Positions 43,677 through 55,600 of a DNA stretch of 64,000 nucleotides are shown in pieces. Both the position numbers and the translations under genes were made by a program. Numbering within the stretch: the first letter of the stretch is position 1; each line of letters opens with the position of its first letter. Where the stretch lies: the NCBI GenBank assembly GCA_002633025.1, contig NMRB01000169.1, positions 306,729-370,728 on the forward strand, in the 5' to 3' direction. This stretch comes from Notospermus geniculatus. Lineage: Eukaryota; Nemertea; Pilidiophora; Heteronemertea; Lineidae. Under the pieces are notes generated by a model. That model saw only the letters and a list, made by a program, of their open reading frames with translations, was not told the DNA's origin and made no database searches.

Positions 43677-46600
43677 GTAAGTCTAACTTCAGTCGTTTGT
43701 TACTGTTCACTGATAACTTCTTTGTGCACGTTGGAGATAATAATAATAATAATAATATTTATTATATTAAAGTGCTTACAATGTAATACATTTTCTAAGC
43801 ACTGTACGTAAAATTATAGCATTTGGACTAAAGCATTTAGATATAGATAGATTAAAACAATTCATAAAAAAAAACTGCTAAGACATTACGTAAAACAGAA
43901 AAAAATAACGTATTAGGCCTAATTTAATCAATAAAATGCTGCCTGAACAACAGCGTCTTAATAACATTCTTAAACTGGGCTGTCTGGTCACCAGTGAGAC
44001 AACGCAGTGTGAGTGGCAAGGAGTTCCACAGCCTGCAGGCCAGGACACGGGAGGATCGGTCGCCAAATGACCCCTTTGTACGAGGAATGGCGAGTAGCCA
44101 TGGGTCATCTGACGACCGAAGCCTCCGGCCCGGCTGATGCAAACTGAGGAGCTCCCGCAAGTAACTAGGGCTCCCCTCCACATGAAGCACCTTATGGGTT
44201 ATGAGGAGAACCTGGTACTCTATGCGCTGTCTTAACGGCAGCCAGTGCAGTTCATATAATACAGGGGTGATGTGCACGCGTTTGCGCTTACCGGTCAGCA
44301 ACCTGGCAGCAGCATTCTGGGCCATCTGCAGCCTATGGAGAAGGCGCTCAGAGAGACCAGTCAGGAGGGCATTGTGGTAATCAAGTCTTGATGTTACCAA
44401 TTCATTTATGGCCACCGCACACGTCTCACTGTCCATGCAACGGTGGATTTTGCCTATGCGATGAATATTGAAATATATGCTCCTGACTGTGTTGCTGACT
44501 TGAGTGACCATAGAGAGCTGATTGTCGAAGTACCCTCCCAGGTTCTTGACATGGGAGGAGGCATTAAGCACAGAACTGCCAATTGTAAAAGTTGGAAAAG
44601 GGCGAAGCTTGTGATGCATGCGGGGTGGTGCAATAATCAAGAACTCCGTCTTATCATCATTCAACTTGAGATGGTTTGCGTGTAACCATGACCGTACGTC
44701 CTTTACACAACACTCGGCCTTCACCACAGCTCTGACCAGGTCCTCCCTAACCAACTTGAAAAAATCGTAAAGCTGAGTACCATCAGCAAATGCATGGCGA
44801 TGGAGACCATGCTTAGAGATGACCTCCCCAAGTGGTGCTACGTAGATAGAGAAGAGAACTGGCCCGAGGACAGAGCCCTGTGGCACCCCTGACAGAAGTG
44901 GCTTAGGCTCAGAGAGCTTACCATCAATAACAACCCTCTGGGTCCTGGTTGATAAATAAGACCTAAACCACTCCAGAGCGGTACCAGTAATGCCAATCCT
45001 CTCCTCTAACCTACGCAACAACATCTGATGATCAATGGTATCGAAAGCGGCAGAAAGATCTAATAAGATCAAGATGGCACATCTGCCGCTGTCGAGAGCT
45101 GTGTCATTAGCAGTATTTCCACCGAAAACCCCGGGTGAAACCCGGGGTTCTTGCGCTTACACCTATTTTTGCCGTGTCTAATAGACCCGTGTTTAAAAAC
45201 CCCGTGTCTATTAGACACGGCGAGCTCGGCAGCATGCAATTGTAATGTATTGAAAATAGGTGTAAGCGCGAGGTGGGTTTTTCTCAAGCCCGGGGAAGAC
45301 ACGGGTCTAAAAAACCCGGGGATTTTGGATAGGTGGAAGTACTGCTAATGTCAGCTTTAATCCTCAGAAAAACGGAGCAGTCTCTGTGCTGTGACCTGGG
45401 CGATACGCCGATTGAAAATCATCCATCATACCAACATTACTCATGTGCTCAGAGAGCTGTCTAAAAATCACCTTTTCAATAATTTTACCCAAGAAAGCCA
45501 AGTTTGAAACAGGCCGGTAATTTTTGAACTCATCAGAGTCGAGACCTATCTTCTTGAGTAGTGGTGTGACTCTAGCATCTTTTAGACAATCTGGCACATG
45601 CCCCTCACTCAGTGACAAGTTGATGATGTTAGTGAGAATGGGAAGGACAGACTTCAAGAGGCGTCGTCCTTCAGTAGCCACGTAGGTAGTGGATCACGTG
45701 CTAGGTGACTAGCACGTGCTAGGTGACTAATCGAATAAAAAAATGCCCGTTGTCATGTGAAAAACATGGAACAGGTCGACTGAAGCCTAAAGCCTAATTC
45801 ATACTTCGACGCAAGACCATCGGCGTCCGAGCGCGATCAAATGTGGGCGCCGACTTGGCGGAATTGATTCTTAGTCCAGCGTACTTTAGCGACGGCGACG
45901 GCCATTATGAAATAACTCAAGTAATTACAGCCTCGCGATCGGACGCCGACCAAATCGCACGACGGGGTCGGCGTAGAACACAAGATCGCGCGTTGGTCGT
46001 GCGTCGAAGTATGAATGAGGGTAGGGACACACCTAACGCGATTCGCATGCGATAGGGCGACGCATGCGTCAAAACCTTTGTTTGCGTGCAGTGCGGCGGA
46101 AAATAACAAAGGCGTTGCCGCATGCGTCAACGAATCGCGTTGGTGTGTTCCTACCCTAAAGCCTAAAGCCTAGTTTATACTTCGACGCGCGACCATCGCC
46201 GGCGACCGACGCGCCATCGCCGGCGACCGTCGCGCGATCTTGGGTTCGATGCACACCCCGTCGTGCGATTTGGTCGGCGTCCGATCGCGAGGCTGTAATT
46301 ACTTGAGCCATTTCATAACGGGTCGCCGTCGCTAAAGAACGCTGGACTATGAATCAATTCCGTATAGTCGACGTCCAGATTTGATCGCGCGTCGGACGCC
46401 GATGGTCTTGCGTCGAAGTATAAACTAGGCTTAATTTACACTTCAACGCAATACCATCGCCGGCGACCGACGCACGATCTTGCGTTCAACGCCGACCCTG
46501 ACGTGCGATTTGGTCGGCGTCCGATCGCGAGGCTGTAATTACTTGAGTCATTTCATAACGGGTCGCCATCGCTCAAGTACGCTGGACTATGAATCAATTC

Positions 46601-49600
46601 CGCGAAGTTGGCGTCCAGATTTGATCGCGCGTCGGACGCCGATGGTCTTGCGTCGAAGTATGAACTAGGCTTTAGGCCTTAAAGAACGGTCGTTGAATAG
46701 TGTGTGCTGAGCCACGAGGCGCACGGCGCAGCAACTCGTGTCTGTGCCAAACGACGGATTGAATTCACGAAATATGGCACAGCAATTGGACAGGAATATA
46801 TATCGGGTGGCCCAATAAAAACGTGCCGAACTTCAAAGGGGCTGTAACATATTCGGGTGATTGTACGGATCAGGGATTGTGAAGCAACCGTAAGAGCTGT
46901 CTTTTTGAAACTTGGGTGACATATACCTGGCCCCAAAACAACATCAATAATAGCAAACTTTGATGCCTGGTCATTATGTAACACCTCATTATGTAACACC
47001 CAACCAAATTCTATCAGGTTTTCAAGGGTTTTCTTGAAGAAAATGGGTTCAGTCGAGTTTGAAACCTCATGCTATGTTGCAGTGCATGTTGAGTGTGACA
47101 AGGGGAGGCTGACTTCTTAGCAGTTGCCATGGCAACCAACCATTTTCTGTTCTTTGACACCCATTTCATTTCAATTCAATTCAATTGAAATGAATGATTT
47201 CATGATTGACACCAACATCAAAACCATGCTTTTCAAGTAATGTCCAGCAGATTCATTTGCATCAACGACACAATCTAATTATGTAACACCTAGCAACCAT
47301 CATAGCAACGCTATTAACCCTTTACATCACCAAAGAGTGTCGAGTCAAATGATGATTGACAAACTCCAGTAATTGGACAGACCAGTAGGCCTTCTGGCAG
47401 GAGATCACATTTTCATTGCAGACTGATTATCACTTGTTTGACACTGTGTCTAAGCTGCAAGTTATGTAATGTAAAGAATCTTTTTTCAACCCCAATCACA
47501 GTGTGCTGCAATGGTGCAAACTGTAATGTCATAGGATGGATACCTGCATAATGGTACAAATGTTCTGGTGTACCATGTCAAACAATCAATCAATGCCGAT
47601 GTTGCTGAAACACACAAACACATTGGTCAACAGAGTGAAGACAAACCCCCTCCTTGCACTATTTCATGATGGACTATCACTGTGTCGGTGGTTGGATGGT
47701 TACTTTCTGACTGAAATGCCCACGGCTCAGCTGTAGAAATGGCAAGCGTTTTTCAAAATAGGATGCTAAAAGGTCGTCGCTATGGTAGTTACTGGGGATA
47801 ACCAAACCAAAACCAAAGACAATCAGCATCTTGTGCTGAGTATCCAGTAAATAAGCTTTGCAAGCTGTACTTCAGCAAACTGTGAAGTTCCAAACTGACC
47901 CCATAGAACGGAAAGACCTTTCATGGTTGCTATGGTGGTTGCTAGGTGTTACATAATTAGATTGTGTCGTTGATGCAAATGAATCTGCTGGACATTACTT
48001 GAAAAGCATGTTTTGATGTTGGTTTCAATCATGAAATGAAATGGGTGTCAAAGAACAGAAAATGGTTGGTTGCCATGGCAACTGCTAAGAAGTCAGCCTC
48101 CCCCTGTCACACTCAACATGCACTGCAACATAGCATGAGGTTTCAACCTCGATTGAACCCATTTTCTTGAAGAAAACCCTTGAAAACCTGATAGATAGAA
48201 TTTGGTTGGGTGTTACATAACGAGGTGTTACATAATGACCAGGCATCAAAGTTTGGTATCATTGATGTTGTTTTGGGGCAAGGTATATGTCACCCAAGTT
48301 TGAAAAAGATAGCTCTTACGGTTGCTTCACAATCCCTGATCCGTACAATCACCCGAATATGTTACAGCCCCTTTCGATTTTTCAACAACTGTCCGTTATA
48401 ATTCAATGAAATTTGGCACCATATCATTTAAAGATGTTTTGTTTAACGTGTAAAATTTTTGCTTTGATAGCTTTGGTATTAGGGCCGTATCACTCAATTT
48501 AAAATTCGTAGGGAAATGAAAATGGCCAGGGCCATTGTGCTCACCTCTGTGATTGTCTCTGTGGTAAGTGTGAAACTGTGACTCTCATGGTGAATGTTGA
48601 AGGATCAGTACAGATAGGCGATGTAAGATAAAGCTGAACACACCAAAAGTATTTTTATGATCTGATCAGTATTGTCAGTCAATGACATAAACTCAGGTGA
48701 TGGCACCCAGAAGGAGTACAATTTCTAAATACAAGTGGTATTTGTGAACAAACTGCTTTCCTGTCTAGGTCACAGATGTCAAAAATTCTATTTTTCAAGA
48801 TGGCCACCTGGTGGCCACACGTGGCGTTCCTTGGGACTGAAATTTTAGCAGGAATGTACAGGATACTTGCATAGATATTTAGACAACATTGAAACATCGT
48901 AACATTTACTACTGATGAGATATGGCCAAAGTCAATTTTTCAAGATGGCTGCCTGGCAGCCATGTTGAAGTCCAATCGAACCGAAATTTGGTATATAAGT
49001 AGACAGTACCAAGACAAATATTTAGGCACGGTTAAAACATCCTAGCTACCACTATTTATGAGGTGTTGGTCGAAGTCCATTTTTCAAGATGGCTCCCTGG
49101 CAGCCATTTTTGACGTCGAATCTGACTACTATATATTTATACGGTATCTAGATAATGTACATATCTTGACATGGTTAAAACATCCTACCTACTCCTATTT
49201 ATAAAATGTGGGTCAAAGTCCATTTTTCAAGATGGCTTCCTGGCGGCCATATTTGAAGTCCGATCGGGATGAAATTTGGTGCACTTGTGCAGGGTGCCTA
49301 GATATATATTCACACCAAATCACAACACTCTATGTCAAATAGCCATGAAACGTGCCACCAAACAGTGAATTTTGAACTTTGACCTCTGTGACCTTGAAAA
49401 GTAGGTCAAATCAAAAACCCGGGGTTTATGTGATGAAGTCTCATCAGAGGAACCCACCATAAAAGTTTCGTGGTTCTAGCTAACAGCATTCAGGAGATAT
49501 GGCTGAAAGAAGTTTTTCACAAAGCGCCCCCTACAGACCAGAGTGTACAATCAGCAGCGCTAAGTTTCGGTCCAGAGTTTTTACCATAGGGTACCTGTAC

Positions 49601-52600
49601 ACCAAATTTCAAGTGTGTAACCCAAGCGGTTTAGAAACGTGCCACCCGTGTTAACGACGACGGACGACAGACGACGGACGACGAAGACAGACGACGACGG
49701 ACGACGGATGACACACCATGGGAGAAGCTCACCTCACAGAGGTGAGCTAAAAATGCGATTCCGGAGTCATATCAGAAACGGGTGGATAAAAATTTCTCGA
49801 ACTTTAAATTTTCATTTCTCAAAAACACTTTACTACAACTTAATGAAATTTTGTCAAACACCGCCTCGTGATATTGGCTCTAATATATGAAAGTATTAAT
49901 CCAATAACTTCAATGTCTACGCCTTGGCGCTCATTACTAAAACGCCATATTTGAATCTAGCGTTTCAAAGTTTCACCATTGTCTCTTAAAATATGATCAA
50001 TGATTACTATGGTTTTTATATTTGGTGTCACAGTCTTAATACCAAAGATATTGAGCTGAAACGTTCACATTGTAGAAACATTGCCACGGAACAGTATTGA
50101 ATAAATTTTCTTGGGGTTATAATGAATAGTTATTGAGAATTAGCAATTTGAAGTTCGGGATGGGGTTTTTCGTATCTATTTGGATTCCGGAATCACATTT
50201 TTTTCCATGATTTTTATATTGAGTGATACGGCCCTAATACGAAAGGTATAACTGCAATAATTTCACACGTTAAAGAAAACATCTTTAAATGATACAGCAC
50301 CAAATTTCATTGAATTATAATGGGCAGTTGTTGAGAAATCAAGATTTGAAGTTCGGCACGTTTTTTTTCGGGCCGCCCGATATAATAATGGTTGATACCT
50401 GAAGCGCACACTGCCAAGTGTCGTGTCTCATCCTTTTCAAATAATTATTATAACCGTGCCAAATACGTCTGAGCGTTATTCGTCTGCGTGCACCTGGCTT
50501 TAGTAAACGAGGTATAAGGTCATATGAATAAAGACTAGAAATGCTTTTACTTCAGGTTAATTGTACAACATTGCCTAGTGCATTTGTACATGTATTACAA
50601 AATTCATGCAAAAGAACTTACTAGTCTTTGTTCATATGATCCATACTCTGGTCTCCATTTCTTTTCAGTTCCACCAAAAACTCCAGTGTTGAGGGGCTTT
50701 GAGTCTGTTGCTGCCGTCGGATCAGGACGTGAACTCTACTGTGATGCAGATCAAAAAAATGCGTGGCCAATCACATACAGATGGTATAAGTATTCAACAA
50801 ATAAAGGTGTGGAGGACTGGGAGAGTAAAGGACCTATTGGTACAGATATGGTGTACAAGTTTCCTCCACTGACTGAAAAGCTTGTGTTTTATAAAGGTGG
50901 TCAGCCAGAGTTTGTGAATGGAAAGTACATGTGCCGAGCGAACAATTCTGCCGGAACAAGAGACAGTGAATGGGGGGACCTCTATGTTTATAAACCATGT
51001 AAGTGCCCTGTGATTTACTTGATTTTCATGAAGGCCTCGTCGACCTGTTTTTCAAAGAAATCGCAATGTAGGGCTTATTCTGTCTCAAAATCTATGCAAG
51101 ATGAATGTGAGGCGGCATTGGAAAACCCGTCGGATATCGCATTTGAGGAAAGTGTCAATCGCCTTGGTAAACCCACACATTTCAGTAGCTGAAATGCATT
51201 TCGTAACAAGTAAACAGTAGGAGATCAATGCACAGGCAATCTGACATCTCTTTTTGATTATTCAGCGACAGATTTTCTGACGGGTTTTCCTAGACCGCCT
51301 CACAAATACCGGTAGGCCCATATGATTTACCCACATAAAATGCAGTGATTTTACCCATATATTACCCTGACATTGTTTAGAAGCTGTGAACATGGTCGAA
51401 GATAAATAATTTTTAGGTCGGTTTTAAAAAATAACAATTTTTCTGGACCGTTAGAAGGAATGACACGATGTAAAATACAGACGGGTGAAAAATATCCGCC
51501 CATGAAGGAGTACGTAAAAAGTACAGAACTATTCATGTGTTTTGAAACTCCTACAACCCGGATGATAAGAGTTGCACCCTTATTGGACTCGGAGTTCGTA
51601 AAAAAGGTCAATGTGCTTGTCATCGATGTATTAAGGCGGGGGCTACCTATGCCGACTTTATTGACGCTCTTTGAAAACAAGCGTCCTAACATATTCATGA
51701 CAAAAAGTAACTAATTGATTTCAACGAAATGTTTTAGCAACAACCTTTATGCTCCCGTTCTGCGAAAGAATTGTTCACTTTGACAAATTACGATGGAGTT
51801 AAAGCCAGACACTATAGACAGATGGGTTATAATCGACGAGCATAGTCTCGGTCACCCAGTCGCTGTTTCGAATCTGGGGAACCGTAGTCTCGGGCGCCCA
51901 GACCCTGTATAATGCATAGCATATACGAGGGTCTGGGACAGAGCGCCGTTTTCGTTGTGACGGTGATTTTATTTCAACACCCGTCGCTGATTGGCTAATC
52001 AGGGACAGAGCTAGTCATTCATTTCCATCCGCCGATTCCCCCCATTTGAAAATCACAATCCGGCTGCTGATTGGGCAAGAGAAGTGATCATGTGATTTCA
52101 TCATGGCGACGACCATAAAATGTCAGTTGGGATTTTTCGACTACGTCTTCCAAGCGGATACACAATTTTCAGCCTGAAATTCAACTCCAGTAAGTTGATG
52201 CTGTTTAGTACGCTATTTCAGATCACTTCAGCAATCGATTCATTGGCAGATTCAGACATTTTGGAAGGTTTCAAGGTGAAATACAATCCATTAATGGAAG
52301 CAACCATCTTATGTCACGTGATCTGCTACAGCATTACCCACAATGCACTGTATTACAGTGGAAACGTCGGTCTGGCCCAGACGTTCGTATCTACATATGA
52401 ACGGCTGGGTGCCCGAGACTAGGGGAACCGTAGCAGTACTGTGTGGCTGGCTGCGCAAGACTATACACAGCATTGGGGATTCCCAAAAGGGATTCCCAAA
52501 ACCTCGATGCAGGATAATGCTATAATATGTGGTTCTATGGTTCTATACACTACGCACGCCTGTAGATGAGGTTGCACTATATTTCGGCCGAACTGGGGAG

Positions 52601-55600
52601 TGAGTAACGGTGCATAGTGTGCGGCTTTAATTAATTTATAACAAATTGTCAAAATTTGAGTTTTCAAACAATTTTGCAGACTTGGTATGCGACACATCAG
52701 TTTCCCACATAGTTTGTAACATACAGGCCTGATGCCTGCAGGTCCTAACGATCAGTTTTTTACGAAAGTATTTTCCATTTAATTGGTATAAACTATTTAA
52801 TGCCAAAAAAGGCTCGATTTAAAGTTTTTGAAATATTTCTACGGTGGCTCCTACGTGCCAGAACAAATTACAGAAACTCGGAACGAGTAACGAAGTTAAC
52901 TCAGAACAAAATACGAAATTAACTCAGAACAAGTTACAAAATTAACTCGAGAACAAGTTACGAAATTAACTCAGAACAAAATACGAAATTAACTCAGAAC
53001 AAGTTACGAAATTAGCGAGGTTCCGCATCTTCACGAATTCCGAATCACGAAACGAATTCAGGCCTGCGTGACGTTACGTCATGACGCCGTTTCTTCGTCT
53101 AAAATCGGTGGTGGTACGACTTTCGGCCTTATGAACGTCATTGCCTTACGGAGATATTTCAAGTATTTATTCCAACGCTAAAGTGTGACAGGTATATCCA
53201 ATTTTCACCTGTATGTTCAGAAAAGCCCCACAACACATTTCTTGTAATTGAAAATTAGCAATTCGTAGTTCGTAAATGACCTACGAAGATTTACGCCCAT
53301 CCTCGCCAAGACGCAACGAATTTACACGACGTCACAAAGAAACCGCAACGTCATACGTCAAAGTGATGACGTCATAGTCGAAGCATATTCGGAATTCGGA
53401 TTTCAGAGACGTTGCGGAACCTCACTATTGAACAAGTTACGAAATTAGCAGAACAAGTTACGAAATTAACTCAGAACAAGTTACGAAATTAAGCGAGAAC
53501 AAAAATTACGAAATTAACTCATAACAAGTTACGAAATTAAGACGAGAACAAATTACGAAATTAACTCAGAACAAGTTAGAAAAAAATTTACTCAGAACGA
53601 ATTACGAAATTAAGCGAGAACAAGTTACAAAATTAACTCAGAACGGAAGTAAATTTTTTTTTAAAAATCGGAAATCCGAAATCCAAAATTTTGACCCTCT
53701 CCGATCTTAACCAAAACCTAAACTTACGGTACATATGGGTCAAGGATTCCAAAAAACGTGGTTCCCAGAATCATACGACTTACCGTTGTAGAGATATCAA
53801 AGAATTAAGATTCTATTTTTTATCTTTGACCTAGTTAAAAAAAATCGTGTAACGTGATCAGTGGTGTACACAAGCTCAGAATATGCGTCCGTCCGAAAAT
53901 AGATATTCCGTCCGATAATTGGAATCTATTGGGAAAAGTAACTGCTTGGACTTCCTAGCGGTCCCTTCATTCCTGCGGGGGCACCACCGTCTATATTTCT
54001 TCTTGTAAGTGTATATATAAGGCCTTTAACTGCCACGAGCGCCACCCAACGTCTCCTCCGTGAACGACTCCAAATCACAGCTAAACGTCTCTGTTTTGTT
54101 AAAGAACACCTTTGTTTTGTTAACCCTTACGCGCCCGGAATAATTTGAAAAGTGTACATTTCCTAACATGAATTTCTGATGTCTCTACAAAAACGCACCT
54201 AGCTCCCAAAATATGCAACCAAAACTGGTAACAAGACACTCATTCTGGAGGCAACTGAATGGGCCACGACCTCATGCAGGTTTGCTTCTTCCAAAATGTC
54301 TGTGAGAGAAATAGGCCAGAGCCGAAGATGCAACTTGTGAGGGAATACAATGTAGTCACATTCTGCCTACGTTTTCGTCAGGTTGCCAATCTTAAAACGT
54401 CTATATCCCGATAACCGTTGCTCCTACACGTCTGAAAATTGGCCAAAATGGTCAATTGGTCACTGTTTTCTACTTTTTCTTTTGGCGCTAGTCGCGTCGT
54501 CGGAGCTGCTTCCGTTCCGGAGATATGGCCATTTTGTCACAAGTCAGATTTGCACTTTGGAGTCTGTCAATCTAGACCCCGGGACATACGTTAAAACGCA
54601 ATTTTAGCCAGGTTTCTTCGAACGGAGCAAAATCGCGTATTGGGCGGGGGGGGGGGGTAGTCTCGCATAAAAAATATGCAAAGCAGACATCAATCGGTCC
54701 ACTGGTTACGATTCTATGTAAGTTTGAATGTCCGAGGGTGTGTGGTTCAGGCCATGCTCGCCAAACGGCGAGTTTGGGCGCGTAAGGGTTAAAGAACATC
54801 TTTGTGTCTAAAATCATGTCTGATTTTGCGGATATAACCTCCCATATCTATTGGAGCCGTGCGTCACTTCCGTTCTGACTTTACTTCCGTTCTGAGTTGA
54901 TTTCGTAACTTGTTCTCGCTTAATTTCGTAACTTGTTCTGAGTTAATTTCGTCATTTGTTCTCGTCTTAATTTCGTAACTTGTTCTGAGTTAATTCCGTA
55001 ACTTGTTCTGTTAATTTCGTAATTTGTTCCGAGTTAATGTCGTAACTTGTTCTCGCTTAATTTCGTAACTTGTTCTGAGTTCATTTCGTAATTTTTTCTC
55101 TTCTTAATTTCGTATTTTGTTCTGAATTAATTTCGTAACTCGTTCCGAGTTTCTGTAATTTATTTTGGCGCGTAGGAGCCATGGTATATTTTATATTCCC
55201 GACCAACTATCCAAAAAAGACGATCGTGGTGCACTAGAATGCACATATGGCAATTACATCCAAAAGACATTTTTCAAATATATATGTCCAAAAAAGAGAA
55301 AACTTGTTTGGGAAATTTGAAAATTTCCATACCGCTCGCCAGTTACTTCTTTGTTATGTAGATTTGCACTATTCCCACTCTTTAAGTAAACTCTGTTCAG
55401 CCATTTGTGACCAAAGCACCAGCAACCAGAGCTGAACAATACCCACAGTGGACACAAAAGATATAGGGGTCGGCACGTACACTGAAGATTGGTTTTCGAA
55501 AACAGTATATCAGGGTGATCGGATTTAATCTGAATGTGAATGACTGGTCGTTTGATCAGCGCACAAAGGAAAGTTCCGTGGACTGCCACTAGGGAATGAG

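Larger units (their letters stand above)
46799..50384. mobile_element. Outer element of a nest, TATATCGGGTGGCCC family, spread over 3.6 kb
   Basis: The left arm (46,799-46,834, then 48,375-48,505) and right arm (about 50,205-50,384) are inverted. Shared phrases include CGTGCCGAACTTCAAA / TTTGAAGTTCGGCACG and TTAGGGCCGTATCACTCAAT / ATTGAGTGATACGGCCCTAA. The left arm is split by the 1.5-kb element 46,835-48,374, and the centre holds the repeat 48,515-49,752. Termini resemble the fold-back at 39,768-40,600. Confidence 0.7.
52845..55181. mobile_element. 2.3-kb element with inverted arrays of a ~23-bp subterminal repeat
   Basis: TGGCTCCTACGTGCCAGAAC and its inverted counterpart TTTGGCGCGTAGGAGCCA bound the element. 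Inside each end lies an array of GAACAAGTTACGAAATTAAC units (52,880-53,010 and 53,430-53,650), mirrored as TTAATTTCGTAACTTGTTC at 54,890-55,140. Two further elements (53,017-53,423; 54,124-54,788) are nested. Arrays of subterminal repeats commonly bind transposase. Confidence 0.75.

Noticed and set aside
51351-51714. Minus-strand 115-codon and plus-strand 84-codon ORFs in Ig intron 2
   Set aside because: They overlap each other on opposite strands, have no recognisable motif and no splice signals in register with the Ig gene.
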